This document shows, piece after piece, positions 17,588 through 26,591 of a stretch of 64,000 nucleotides of DNA. How positions within the stretch are numbered: position 1 is the first letter of the stretch; every line of letters starts with the position of its first letter. This DNA comes from Spyradosoma sp004558035 (GTDB lineage Bacteria > Verrucomicrobiota > Verrucomicrobiia > Opitutales > UBA953). The notes beneath the pieces are model-generated. The model saw nothing but the letters and a program-made list of their open reading frames with translations. It did no database searches and was not told the DNA's origin. A program made the translations under genes and the position numbers. The stretch spans positions 391,406 through 455,405 of the forward strand of contig NZ_JBNPNH010000002.1 of assembly GCF_050314555.1 (NCBI RefSeq), given 5' to 3'.

Positions 17588-18247
17588 ATGAACCTCAGCG
17601 ATTTTCTGCTCATCGACGCCTCTTCGCCCGCGTGCGCGGTCGTCGCCCTGCTCGGGGAAGACGGCGCGTCCTGGCGCGCGTTCGAGACGTCCGCCGCTCC
17701 CGCGCTGGAAGGCGTCTTCGCGGCGGCGGAACGCGTCCGCCCGCGTCTCGACGCGGCGGGCTTTCTTTTCTGCGAAGGCCCCGGCTCGATTCTCGGCATC
17801 CGCGTCGCCGCCGCCGCGATCCGCGGCAGGCTCGCGCTCGGCGCGCGCGTTCCCGTGCTCGCGTTCGGCAGTCTGCACCTCGCGGCGGCGCTGCTGCTGC
17901 GCGCGAATCCGCGGGAACGCGACTTCACGCTCGTCGCCGAATCGCGCATGAACGCGTGGAACGTGCTGCGCGTCCGCGACGGCGCGCCCGAACCGGATTT
18001 CCGCGAAGCGCGCACGCCGGAGCTCGCCGCCGCCGTCGCGGGAACGGTCTTCGCGTTCCCGCATCGCCGTTCGGCGCCGCCGCTTGAATGCGCGCCGTTG
18101 GACGTCCCGTCGCTGCTGCGCGCCGATCCCGCGGTCTTCGCGGAAACGCCTTCGCTGCTGCGCGACCGCGGCGACGCGCCCGACGCCGTGAACACCGCGA
18201 CGCCCGCGGGCTACGCCAAATGGACGCCCGGACGCCACCGCGCGTGA
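17588..18247 (+). CDS. tsaB: TsaB-like tRNA t6A37 biosynthesis protein
   Basis: 219-residue ASKHA-fold protein resembling TsaB, the partner of TsaD in forming N6-threonylcarbamoyladenosine. Visible are the N-terminal strand LLIDASSPACAVVAL and the diagnostic CEGPGSILGIRVAAAAIRG (family GPGSFTGLR). The C-terminal part is divergent, with a tail PAGYAKWTPGRHRA. It lies 12 bp after the LpxR-like gene and ends before the bidirectional terminator at 18284-18327. Moderately confident because only the N-terminal half matches well. Confidence 0.65.
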   Translation: MNLSDFLLIDASSPACAVVALLGEDGASWRAFETSAAPALEGVFAAAERVRPRLDAAGFLFCEGPGSILGIRVAAAAIRGRLALGARVPVLAFGSLHLAAALLLRANPRERDFTLVAESRMNAWNVLRVRDGAPEPDFREARTPELAAAVAGTVFAFPHRRSAPPLECAPLDVPSLLRADPAVFAETPSLLRDRGDAPDAVNTATPAGYAKWTPGRHRA

Positions 18248-18283
18248 GCGGAAAGAACCGGACGCCCGAGACCTGAGGCGCGC

Positions 18284-18327
18284 AAAAAAAAAGCGTTCCC
18301 GCGGAATCGACCGCGGGAACGCTTTTT
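18284..18327. terminator. Bidirectional intrinsic terminator from an inverted GGGAACG pair
   Basis: A9 run (18284-18292), a perfect stem with GCGTTCCCGCGG paired to CCGCGGGAACGC around AATCGA, then T5. It is symmetric between convergent tsaB (plus) and the 18.3 kb gene (minus), so it can terminate both. Confidence 0.9.
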
Positions 18328-18345
18328 GCGAAAAGGAAACGCGAC

Positions 18346-19080
18346 TTACGCGGAAGCCTTTTCGGACGCCTGTTTCTGCGCCTTGAGGAATTCCTCCTCG
18401 TTCACCTTCGTGTAGAGCTTCGACTCGACGATCTCCATCAGGTAGTCGCGCGCGAGCGAGAAGCCGTACTGCTTGATCATCAGGTCGTTGTTCTTGACGA
18501 GGTTTTCTTCCGCCGTCCTGGCGTTTTCGAGCGCCTTCGTCTTTTCCTCGCTGTCGGGCATCTTCGCGACGGAATCCTTGTACGCGACGAGCTGGCGGCG
18601 CAGGTTGTGCATCACCTGGACGTTGTGGCGGAACTGTTCGTTCGCTTCCGCGCCCGGAATTTCCGAAATGAGACGGAACTTGTCGTCGCCCTTCACGAGC
18701 AGATGGTCCGCGGGAACGTTCGCGTCGTTCTTCGCCGCCGCGTATTCCTCTTCGGTGAGCTTGAGGAAGATGCGCGTCTTGAGCACCTGGTGCAGGTAAT
18801 CGCGCGTCAGCGAGTAGCCGTAGGCCTTCGCCATCGCCTGGTTGTTTTCGTCGAGCTTCTTGCCGATTTCCTTGATCTTCGCGAGAGCCGCCTTGCGTTC
18901 TTCTTCCGTGAGCGCGGTCTTCGCGCGCTGGTCGAGCTCGACCATCATCTGGCGCTGGCGCTGCACGAGCTGCACGTTCTGAATGAACTGCGTGTTCGCC
19001 TCGGCTGTATTGATCGTGGAAACGTGGATGAACTTCTGACCGTTCTGCTCGATGAAATCGAGGGCTGTGTTGTCTGCCAT
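18346..19080 (-). CDS. Two-repeat helical protein of unrecognised family (no signal peptide)
   Basis: 244 residues built from two tandem ~115-residue repeats. Each has a FI/KF start, a predicted helical/coiled region with ANxxFxxNVxxM, then a conserved YGYSLTRDYL or YGFSLARDYL box and a LKLTEEEYAAAK or KVNEEEFLKAQK end. The paralogue upstream (19114-19995) has the same two-repeat plan plus a signal peptide; this copy starts directly MADNTALDFIEQNGQKFI, so it appears cytoplasmic unless the leader was lost. The 33-bp gap suggests co-transcription. I do not recognise the family. Confidence 0.75.
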   Translation of the reverse strand: MADNTALDFIEQNGQKFIHVSTINTAEANTQFIQNVQLVQRQRQMMVELDQRAKTALTEEERKAALAKIKEIGKKLDENNQAMAKAYGYSLTRDYLHQVLKTRIFLKLTEEEYAAAKNDANVPADHLLVKGDDKFRLISEIPGAEANEQFRHNVQVMHNLRRQLVAYKDSVAKMPDSEEKTKALENARTAEENLVKNNDLMIKQYGFSLARDYLMEIVESKLYTKVNEEEFLKAQKQASEKASA

Positions 19081-19113
19081 GTCTGTTTTGTCTGGTTGGG
19101 TTTTAGAAAAAAA

Positions 19114-19995
19114 TCATTTCGCCTCGTCCGCGATCGCCGATTTCGCGTCGGCGCGCAGCGCCTCTTCCTCGGCGGCCTTCTGCGCCTTGAGGAATTCCTC
19201 CTCGTTGACCTTCACGTAGAGCTTCGCCTTGGCGATCTCCATGTAGTAATTGCGCGCGACCGAGTAGCCGTAGGCTTCGACCATCTTCTTGTTGTTCTCG
19301 TCGAGAGCCGTCTTGCCCTTTTCGAACTCTTCCTTGAGCGCGTCCTTTTCCGCGCCTTCGGGCATGTTCGCGAGCGCCTTGTCCATCTGCACGAGGCGGT
19401 TGCGCAGCGCGATCATCTTCTGGACGTTGAGCTGGAATTCCGCGCACGCGCGTTCGGGCGCGATCACGGAAATGCGCTGGAACTTGTCGTCGCCCTTCAC
19501 GAGCAGATCCTTGTCCGCCTTGATTTCGGGATTCTTCTTGGCGGCGTCGTACTCCTCGTCGGTGAGCTTCAGATAAAGCACCGTCTCCACCGGCAGGTGG
19601 ATGTAGTCGCGGGAAATGGAATAGCCGTAGGCCTTCGCCATCGTCTGGTCCGCCTTCTTCAGCTCTTCCGTGAGCTCGTTGATCTTTTCGTCGGTCGCCG
19701 TCTTTTCCGCTTCCGTGAACGCGATCTTCTTGTGCTCGTTCAGGGTGATGAGCGTCTGGCGCAGCTGATTCATGATGCCGACGTTCTTCGTGAACTCGTC
19801 GTTGGCGGCGGCGGTCGGCAGCGAGGCGACGAGAATGAACTTCTGACCGTTCTGCTCGATGAAGTCGAACTTGCTTTCGTTCGCCGAAGCTTCGGCGGCG
19901 GGAGCGGCGGTTTCCGGTTTGGCTTCCTCGGAAGCGAAAAGCGACGTCGAAGCGAGGACGGACGCGAGGAAGAACAAGGTTTTACTGATTTTCAT
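19114..19995 (-). CDS. Exported two-repeat helical protein of unrecognised family
   Basis: 293 residues. Signal peptide (KISKTLFFLASVLASTSLFA), an Ala/Glu-rich linker to about residue 42, then the shared core starting FDFIEQNGQKFILV. Two repeats each contain the boxes YGYSISRDYIHL / YGYSVARNYYMEI and LTDEEYDAAKK / VNEEEFLKAQK. It is first in a two-gene minus-strand unit with its leaderless paralogue. Predicted periplasmic, highly charged, helical. Could be a periplasmic chaperone or structural protein, but nothing in the sequence proves a function. Confidence 0.8.
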   Translation of the reverse strand: MKISKTLFFLASVLASTSLFASEEAKPETAAPAAEASANESKFDFIEQNGQKFILVASLPTAAANDEFTKNVGIMNQLRQTLITLNEHKKIAFTEAEKTATDEKINELTEELKKADQTMAKAYGYSISRDYIHLPVETVLYLKLTDEEYDAAKKNPEIKADKDLLVKGDDKFQRISVIAPERACAEFQLNVQKMIALRNRLVQMDKALANMPEGAEKDALKEEFEKGKTALDENNKKMVEAYGYSVARNYYMEIAKAKLYVKVNEEEFLKAQKAAEEEALRADAKSAIADEAK

Positions 19996-20227
19996 AAGGG
20001 ATGATTTTGAATTGATGAATTCGTTTTTAAGGTAAACTTTTCAAACGCCCGATTCAAGAGGAAACGGGCATTTCGCAGTAATCAGCGTTCCCGCCGAAAA
20101 AATTTGTCTGAAATTCCCGCGCCGCCGAAAAGCGGTCTCCCGCCGCCGCGGCTAAAAAAAACACTGCCGCGGGGACGCTTTTTCGTCTAAGCTTGAAAGT
20201 CGCGCGCGTTCGGACGCGCCTCCTTCC

Positions 20228-21286
20228 ATGAACTTTCCTCGACGAAAAATTTTCTTTCTCGGACTCGCGGCGGCGGGAACGCTCCTGCTCGCCGGCTCGG
20301 GAACGCTCTTTTGGCTCGCGCGGCGCGAAATCCGCGCGGGAACGTTCGTCGTCTCGGCGCCGCGGATCACGCCCGACGCGGCGACGGACGCGGCGCGCGG
20401 CGTTCCCGTCGGCGCGCCCGTGGAAATCTCCGCCGACGCGGAAACGCACTTCGGGCTCGAGCCCGCGCTGCGCCTCGAGTTCTCCCTGCCCGAAGGCCTC
20501 GAAGCCGCCGATCGCGTCGAGCAGGAAACGTCGCGCCTCGGACCGCTCCGCCGGACGCGTCTGCGCTTCGCGCTGATTCCGCTCGCGGCGGGCGACTTCG
20601 CGGACGCCTCGTTCACGGTCGAAGCGCGGGAGAAGGATTCCGGCGCCGCGCGGCGCGTTTCCGTCGCGCTGCCCGCGATCCGCGCCGTGCTGCCCGAAAG
20701 CGCGCCCGACGCGCCGCTCGCGCTCGTCTCGGAATTCGGCGGGGACGCCGACGACGCGTTCCCGCGCGCGCTTTTCGCGCTCGGCGCGGCTGCCGCCGTC
20801 CTGCTCGGAGCCTCCGCGTTCTTCGTTTTCCGCCGCCGGCGGCGCCGCGCGTCCGCGCCTCCGGAAATCCCGCCGTGGACGCGCGCCGAAAGCGAACTCG
20901 CGGCGCTGCGCGTCGAACTCGACGCCGGGCGCATCGGCTCGGTCGCCGCGGTCGCGCGCCTTTCGGACATCGTCCGCCGCTATCTCGCGCGGCGCTTCGG
21001 GCTTTCCGCCGACGCGATGACGTCGCAGGAATTCTTCGTTTCGATGGAAAAGCCGGACAGCCCGTTCCCGCCGGAGCAACGGCGTTTTCTGCGCGAATTT
21101 CTGAACGCCGCCGACCTGGTGAAATTCGCCGGGCTCGCCGCCGGGCGCGAGCGCACGGACGCCGCCATCGCGCGCGCGGGAACGCTCGTCGCCGAGACGA
21201 CGCCGCCGCCCGCCTCCGAAAAATCCGCATCCGCGCCCGCCGCGAAGCCTTCGCCGCGCGCCGTCTCCCGCCATGGAAAACTTTGA
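20228..21286 (+). CDS. Bat-operon membrane protein, DUF4381/BatD-C-terminal-like
   Basis: 352 residues: an N-terminal membrane segment (KIFFLGLAAAGTLLLAGSGTLFW), a periplasmic Ala/Glu-rich domain, a second membrane helix near residues 180-197, an Arg-rich cytoplasmic stop (RRRRRR), and a cytoplasmic helical domain with VARLSDIVRRYLARRFGLSADAMTSQEFF. This domain is characteristic of proteins encoded next to batA/batB. The stop overlaps the batA start by 14 bp (21273-21286). Bat proteins are envelope complexes with roles in stress tolerance or aerotolerance in other phyla; the role here is inferred from context. Confidence 0.65.
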   Translation: MNFPRRKIFFLGLAAAGTLLLAGSGTLFWLARREIRAGTFVVSAPRITPDAATDAARGVPVGAPVEISADAETHFGLEPALRLEFSLPEGLEAADRVEQETSRLGPLRRTRLRFALIPLAAGDFADASFTVEAREKDSGAARRVSVALPAIRAVLPESAPDAPLALVSEFGGDADDAFPRALFALGAAAAVLLGASAFFVFRRRRRRASAPPEIPPWTRAESELAALRVELDAGRIGSVAAVARLSDIVRRYLARRFGLSADAMTSQEFFVSMEKPDSPFPPEQRRFLREFLNAADLVKFAGLAAGRERTDAAIARAGTLVAETTPPPASEKSASAPAAKPSPRAVSRHGKL

Positions 21287-22316
21287 ACTGCAGTTCCCCT
21301 GGGCGCTCGCCCTGCTCGTACCGCTCGCGGCGTGCCTCGCGCGCCAGCTTCTGAAACGCGAGCCCGCGCTGCGGATTCCTTCGCTCGCGCGCTTCCGCGA
21401 AGCGGGAACGCCGACGCGCCGCCTTTCGCCCGCGCGGCTCGTTCCCGCGCTCTTCTACGCCGCGGCGGGCGCGCTGCTGATCGTCGCGCTCGCGGGACCG
21501 CGCTTTTCCGCGGGGGAAATCCGCCGGCGCGCCGAGGGCACGGACGTCATGCTCGCCGTCGATCTTTCGGACTCGATGGCGGCGTTCGATCCCGCGAAGA
21601 CGCTGCGCACGGACGAGGAAATCGCCGCCGCGCACCGCCGCGGAGAAACGAAGCGCCGCCTCGACGTCTGCAAGGAGGAGCTCGAAAAATTCATCCGCGC
21701 GCGCCCGAACGACCGCATCGGGCTGATCGCGTTCGCGGACCTGGCGTTCGCGGTCTGCCCGCCGACGCTCGACCACGCGTGGCTGCTCAAACGCGTCGCC
21801 GCGCTCGAGCTCCACACCGTCGGCGAAGGCACGGGACTCGCCGCGCCGATCGTCTCCGTCGTCAACCGCACGAAGGATTCCGACGCGAAGCGCAAAGTCA
21901 TGGTGCTCTTCACGGACGGCGCGAACACCGCGCAGAACAAGGTCTCGCCCGAGCAGGCGGCGCGCATCGCCAAGGACTACGGGCTGACCGTGCACACGGT
22001 CGGCATCGGCGGCGAGCGCGCCTACGTCGTGCAGAACGGCTTTCTGGGCGCGCGCATCGTGCATTATCCGAACGCCTTCGACGAAGCCGCGCTGAAGAAG
22101 ATCGCCGAGATCACGGGCGGCGATTACTACGCGGCGGACGACCGGGACGCCATGCGCGCCGCGCTCGCCGAAATCGACAAGCTCGAAAAAAAATCCGAGG
22201 AGCTGCCGCACGTCGCGCTCTACGACGAGCGCGCGGACGCGTTCGCGGGGCTCGCGCTCGCGTGTCTGCTGATCGGATTCGCGCTCTCGCGGGCCGCGTT
22301 CCCGCGGTTTCCGTAA
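21273..22316 (+). CDS. batA: BatA-like von Willebrand factor A membrane protein
   Basis: 347 residues with two N-terminal hydrophobic helices (WALALLVPLAACLAR; ALFYAAAGALLIVALAGP), a vWA domain with the MIDAS motif DLSDS (residue about 97), the downstream Thr/Asp positions (TGLA, FTDGANT), and a C-terminal membrane helix. Typical BatA topology. It is placed between the DUF4381-like gene (overlap) and batB/C, although a family A repeat (22317-22455) has been inserted between batA and batB. Confidence 0.85.
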   Translation: MENFELQFPWALALLVPLAACLARQLLKREPALRIPSLARFREAGTPTRRLSPARLVPALFYAAAGALLIVALAGPRFSAGEIRRRAEGTDVMLAVDLSDSMAAFDPAKTLRTDEEIAAAHRRGETKRRLDVCKEELEKFIRARPNDRIGLIAFADLAFAVCPPTLDHAWLLKRVAALELHTVGEGTGLAAPIVSVVNRTKDSDAKRKVMVLFTDGANTAQNKVSPEQAARIAKDYGLTVHTVGIGGERAYVVQNGFLGARIVHYPNAFDEAALKKIAEITGGDYYAADDRDAMRAALAEIDKLEKKSEELPHVALYDERADAFAGLALACLLIGFALSRAAFPRFP

Positions 22317-22455
22317 TGAAGGTCATGAAAGTGACGGAGGTTATGAAGGTTCATTGCGCTCGGCTTCGCCGAAAAGACTTTCAAAAAAACTTTTTCGCAA
22401 AGCGAAAAGCACTGCAACTTCATGACCTCCATAACTCCGTCACCTCATAACCTCT
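22317..22455. repeat. Family A intergenic palindromic element, copy 2 (inside the bat operon)
   Basis: Starts immediately after the batA stop codon. Tandem ATGAAGGT-like units are followed by the GCGCTCGGCTTCGCCGAAAAG core, an A/T-rich centre, and the complementary CTTCATGACCTCCATAACTC half. It separates batA and batB by about 150 bp, an unusual gap for this operon. Confidence 0.85.
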
Positions 22456-22469
22456 TCCATCGCCTTTCC

Positions 22470-24689
22470 ATGAATTTTTTCCTGCATCCCGAACGCCTTT
22501 ATCACCTGCTCTGGATCGTTCCCGCGCTGACGGCGCTTTACGCGCTCGCGGAAGCGCGACGCCGCCGCGCGCTGCGCGCGATCCTGGGCGCTCCGCATTT
22601 TTCCGCGCCCGACGGCGTTCCCGTCGGCACGGACGTTTCCCGCGGCAAGCGCTTCGCGCGCTTCCTGCTCCTGCTCGCGTGCGCGGCGCTGACGACGGCG
22701 GCGTGGGCGCGCCCGAGCTGGGGCGAGACGGTCGTGCCGTTCCGCGGCGCGGGGCGAGACGTCGTCGTCGCGCTCGACCTCTCCAAATCGATGCTCTGCG
22801 AGGACGTGCGCCCGAGCCGGCTCGCGCACGCGCGGCGCTTCGCGGCGCTGCTCGCCGAGCGCATGCGCGGCGACCGGCTCGGCCTCGTTCCCTTCGCGGG
22901 AGACGCCTTTCTCGCCTGCCCGCTGACGTTCGACCGCGCGAGCTTCCGCGCGATTCTCGACGACCAGGAAATCGGCTCGATTCCGCTCGGCGGCACGAAT
23001 CTCGAAGCCGCGCTGAAGACGGCGGCGGGCGCGTTCGAGACGGCGGAAAATCTCGGCCACTGCGCGATCGTGCTCGTCACCGACGGCGGCGAGCTGAGCG
23101 GCTCCGTCGCGCGCGAGGCGGCGAAGCTCCGCGCGGCGAAGCTGCCCGTCGTCGTGGTCGGCGTCGGCGATCCGAGCGCCGCCGCGCCGATCCCGCTGCG
23201 CGACGCGGACGGGAACGTCTCCTACCTCAAGGATTCCGGCGGGAACACGGTCACCGTGCGTCTCGAAGAAAAGCCGCTCGCCGAGCTCGCCGCGGAAACC
23301 GGCGGCGTGTACGTGCGCTCCGCGGCAACGGAGATGGGCGACGAGACCGCCGCCGCGTGGCTGCGCCGCCTCACGCCCGGCGCGGCGGAGGAAAACGTGC
23401 ACGCCGTCCCGATCGAGCGCCGCGAATGGTTTCTCGTTCCCGCGCTCGTCGCGCTGCTGCTCTACCTGATTTCGGGCGAAACGCGCTCGGCGAAAGGGCT
23501 GCGCGCCTCCGCGTTCGCGCTGCTGCTGCGCGCGCCGAAGACGCCCGCGTTTTTCGCGCTCGCTCTGCTGCTCGCGGGAACGCGCGACGCCGGCGCGCGG
23601 GACGAAGACGCGCCCGTTCCCGCGGAAACCGCCGCCGCGGACGCCTCCGCCGAGACGCTCTGCGCGGACGCCCTGCGCGCGCAGGAGGCGGGCGAAATCG
23701 CGCGTTCCCGCGAGCTCTACCGCGAAGCGCTCGCGCGGCCGGGGATTTCGCCGCGGCTCCGCGAAGCCGTGACGCAGAACCTCGGCGCCGGCTTTCACGC
23801 CGAAGCGCGGAACGAGACCGCGTCCGCCGCCGAAGCCGCGCGGAGCGGACCCGACGCCGCGCTCGAAAAAGTCTCCGCCGCCGAAAAGAATTTCGCCCGC
23901 GCGAAGGCGCTCTACCGCGACCTGCTGCGCGCCGGAAACGCGAAGAACGCCGAGGCCGCGGCGGGAAATTTTCGTCTGCTTCTCAACGACGAACAGAGGC
24001 TCGCCGAGCTGAAAAAACAGCTCGAAGAGCTTAAGAAGCGGCAGGAGGAAGCGGCGCGAAACGCCCGCGAAGCCGCCGAAAAACAGCGGCGCGCGAACGA
24101 GGAAAAGCGCGACGAAAACCGGAGCGACGCGCGGCGGGACGAAAACGGAAAAGACGCCGGAAAGCGCGGCGCGGGAACGGATTCCGAAGCTCAGCGCGAG
24201 GCCGACGCCGCGCGGGAACGCGCCGCCGAAAGCGCGCGCGCGCTCGAAGACGCGGCGAAAAATCTCGGCGACGAAAAACGCGAAAACGCCGCGCGCCGCG
24301 CCGCGGAGAAAACGGAAGACGCCCGGCGGGAACGCGAAGCCGGAAACGGCGGGAAGGCGGAGGAAAGCCTCGACGAAGCCGCGAAGATTCTCGAAGACGC
24401 CGCCGCAAAAAATTCGGAAAACGACGGGAACGGCTCCGACGGCGGGGACGGCGAAAAAGACGGCGGACAAAAAGGCGGGAACGCCGACGCCGCGCCGCGG
24501 AACGCTTCCGAAAAGAACGCGGAAAACGCGGACGGGAACGCCGGCGCGGAAGCGGGAGAAGGGCGCGAACTCGACGCGGGCGCGGCGGAAGCCGTGCTGC
24601 GCGACATGGAAAAGGACGAGACCGAACGCCGCCGCGCGATTCTGCGCAACGGCCGCGGCAAAGCCCGCTCCGCCGAAAAGGACTGGTGA
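22470..24689 (+). CDS. BatB-BatC fusion: vWA domain plus TPR/coiled-coil region
   Basis: 739 residues. N-terminal membrane helices (LYHLLWIVPALTALYAL; FLLLLACAALTTAAWA) precede a vWA domain with MIDAS DLSKS (about residue 108), VPFAGDAF and GGTNLEAAL. A membrane helix (FLVPALVALLLYLI) and a second hydrophobic span (FFALALLLAG) follow. Residues from about 400 form a TPR-like region (CADALRAQEAGEIARSRELYREAL ... YRDLLRAGNAKNAEAA) and then a ~200-residue extremely charged Lys/Glu/Asp/Asn coiled coil. In most genomes BatB and the TPR protein BatC are separate, so this is a fusion. Start at ATG 22470, after the repeat. Confidence 0.82.
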   Translation: MNFFLHPERLYHLLWIVPALTALYALAEARRRRALRAILGAPHFSAPDGVPVGTDVSRGKRFARFLLLLACAALTTAAWARPSWGETVVPFRGAGRDVVVALDLSKSMLCEDVRPSRLAHARRFAALLAERMRGDRLGLVPFAGDAFLACPLTFDRASFRAILDDQEIGSIPLGGTNLEAALKTAAGAFETAENLGHCAIVLVTDGGELSGSVAREAAKLRAAKLPVVVVGVGDPSAAAPIPLRDADGNVSYLKDSGGNTVTVRLEEKPLAELAAETGGVYVRSAATEMGDETAAAWLRRLTPGAAEENVHAVPIERREWFLVPALVALLLYLISGETRSAKGLRASAFALLLRAPKTPAFFALALLLAGTRDAGARDEDAPVPAETAAADASAETLCADALRAQEAGEIARSRELYREALARPGISPRLREAVTQNLGAGFHAEARNETASAAEAARSGPDAALEKVSAAEKNFARAKALYRDLLRAGNAKNAEAAAGNFRLLLNDEQRLAELKKQLEELKKRQEEAARNAREAAEKQRRANEEKRDENRSDARRDENGKDAGKRGAGTDSEAQREADAARERAAESARALEDAAKNLGDEKRENAARRAAEKTEDARREREAGNGGKAEESLDEAAKILEDAAAKNSENDGNGSDGGDGEKDGGQKGGNADAAPRNASEKNAENADGNAGAEAGEGRELDAGAAEAVLRDMEKDETERRRAILRNGRGKARSAEKDW

Positions 24690-24742
24690 GCCCGGCGCGT
24701 TCGCGCTTGCGCCGGGGCGGCGCCGGGGCTAACTTTGAACGC

Positions 24743-26500
24743 ATGAACGACTCGCCCGAAAAAACCGAATACTGTCTCCAGGGCATCGGATGCGCCCCCG
24801 GAGTCGCCCGCGGCAAAGCCTTCGTCTTCCTGCAGAAAAACGAGGACATTCCCTGCTACAAGGTCGAAGACACGGAGGCGGAAATCCGCCGTTTCGAAGG
24901 GGCGATCGCCAAGACGCGCGAACAGATCGCGAAGCTCTCGGAGGAAGTCCGCCAGCGCGCCGGCAGCGCCGGGGGCGACATTTTCGACGCGCACCTGCTC
25001 GTGCTCGAGGATCCCGCCGTCATCGACGAGACCAAGAAGGCGATGCAGAGCTCGAAGCTCAACGCCGAGCACTGCGTCAATTCCGTCGCCTCGCGCTACA
25101 TCGAATTTTTCTCCGGGCTCGACGACAGCTACCTGAAGGAGCGCGTCGCCGACATCCGCGACGTCGCGCAGCGCGTTCTCAAAAATCTCCTCGGCTCCGC
25201 GCAGGACAATTCGCCGGAGCGTTTCCGCGACCGCATCGTCGTCGCCGAAGAGCTCACGCCCTCGGAGACGATCGCGTTCGACCGCTCGCACGTGATCGCC
25301 ATTCTCACGGACACGGGCAACCACACGTCGCACGCCGCGATCATGGCGCGCTCGCTCGGCATTCCCGCCGTCGTCGGTCTGCGCAACGCGTCGCTGCGCA
25401 TCGCCCAGGACGACGAGATTCTCGTGGACGGCGACCGCGGGCTCATCTACGTCAATCCGAGCCCGAAGACGCTCGACATCTACGAACAGATTTCGCTGCG
25501 CCGCTCCCGCCTCGAAGCCCTCATCGCGGAAGAGAACGTCAAGCCCGACACGACCGCCGACGGCAGCTTCTTCCGCATCGAAGCGAACATCTCCGGCAAG
25601 GAGAACGTGGAGACGATGCGGAAGACGCACGTGCGCGACGTCGGGCTGTTCCGCTCCGAAGGCATCTTCCTGCGCTCGGGCGATTTCCCGCCCGAAGAGG
25701 CGCAGTACGAGGAATACCACCGCGTCGTCGAAGCGCTCCCGCCGGACGCCGAGATCGTCATCCGCACGCTCGACATCGGCGGCGACAAGCACATCGCCAG
25801 CGGCCTGATGCCGGCGGAGGAAAATCCCTTCATGGGCTTCCGCGCGATCCGCTTCTGTCTCGAGTTCCGCGAGATCTTCAAGGAGCAGCTCCGCGCGATT
25901 CTCCGCACGAGCACGCGCGGAAACGTGCGCATCATGTTCCCGATGATCAGCTCGCTCTCCGAACTCGTGAACGCCAAGGAAGTGCTCGAGGAGGCGAAGT
26001 CCGAGCTGCGCGCCGCCGGCGTTCCCTTCGACGAGAACATTCCCGTCGGCTCGATGATCGAAGTGCCCGCCGCCGTCGCCATCGCCGAAGACCTCGCCGA
26101 AGAGGCGGACTTCTTCAGCATCGGCACGAACGACCTCACCCAGTACATGCTCGCGGTGGACCGCGGGAACGAAAAGATCTCGCACCTCTACGATTCCTTT
26201 CACCCGGCGGTCATCCGCGCGATCGCGAGCACGATCGAGGCGGCGCACAAGGCGAAGATTCCCTGCACCGTCTGCGGCGAGATCGCGGGCGATTCCGTCT
26301 TCGCGCCGCTCCTCGTCGGCCTCGGCGCGGACGCGCTGAGCATGACGGCGAACTCCGCGCCGCGCATCCGCTACATCCTGCGCCACAGCACGCTCTCGGA
26401 CATGCGCAGACTCGCCCGCTCCGTCCTCGCCGACCCGAACCCGCGCAACATCCAGGAGCGCATGACGCTCTTCATCAACGCCGTCCTTCCCGCCCGCTGA
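24743..26500 (+). CDS. ptsI: Phosphoenolpyruvate-protein phosphotransferase (PTS Enzyme I)
   Basis: 585 residues, cytoplasmic, transfers phosphate from PEP to HPr. The phospho-His site is GNHTSHAAIMAR (H of TSHAA), the PEP-binding region includes LFRSEGIFL and RTLDIGGDKH, and the C-terminal acid/base Cys sits in CTVCGEIAGD. SIGTNDLTQY is canonical. ptsH is not adjacent, so EI may serve a regulatory (PTS-Ntr-like) or sugar PTS encoded elsewhere; no GAF domain is present. Start chosen at ATG 24743, matching the family N-terminus. Confidence 0.95.
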   Translation: MNDSPEKTEYCLQGIGCAPGVARGKAFVFLQKNEDIPCYKVEDTEAEIRRFEGAIAKTREQIAKLSEEVRQRAGSAGGDIFDAHLLVLEDPAVIDETKKAMQSSKLNAEHCVNSVASRYIEFFSGLDDSYLKERVADIRDVAQRVLKNLLGSAQDNSPERFRDRIVVAEELTPSETIAFDRSHVIAILTDTGNHTSHAAIMARSLGIPAVVGLRNASLRIAQDDEILVDGDRGLIYVNPSPKTLDIYEQISLRRSRLEALIAEENVKPDTTADGSFFRIEANISGKENVETMRKTHVRDVGLFRSEGIFLRSGDFPPEEAQYEEYHRVVEALPPDAEIVIRTLDIGGDKHIASGLMPAEENPFMGFRAIRFCLEFREIFKEQLRAILRTSTRGNVRIMFPMISSLSELVNAKEVLEEAKSELRAAGVPFDENIPVGSMIEVPAAVAIAEDLAEEADFFSIGTNDLTQYMLAVDRGNEKISHLYDSFHPAVIRAIASTIEAAHKAKIPCTVCGEIAGDSVFAPLLVGLGADALSMTANSAPRIRYILRHSTLSDMRRLARSVLADPNPRNIQERMTLFINAVLPAR

Positions 26501-26591
26501 GGCCTTTCCCCGCAAAGGGATTTCGAGGGCAAGCGGGATGCTTGCCCTCCCGTAAAATCCGCGGGAAAATTTCGGGACGAGGCGGCGGGCG

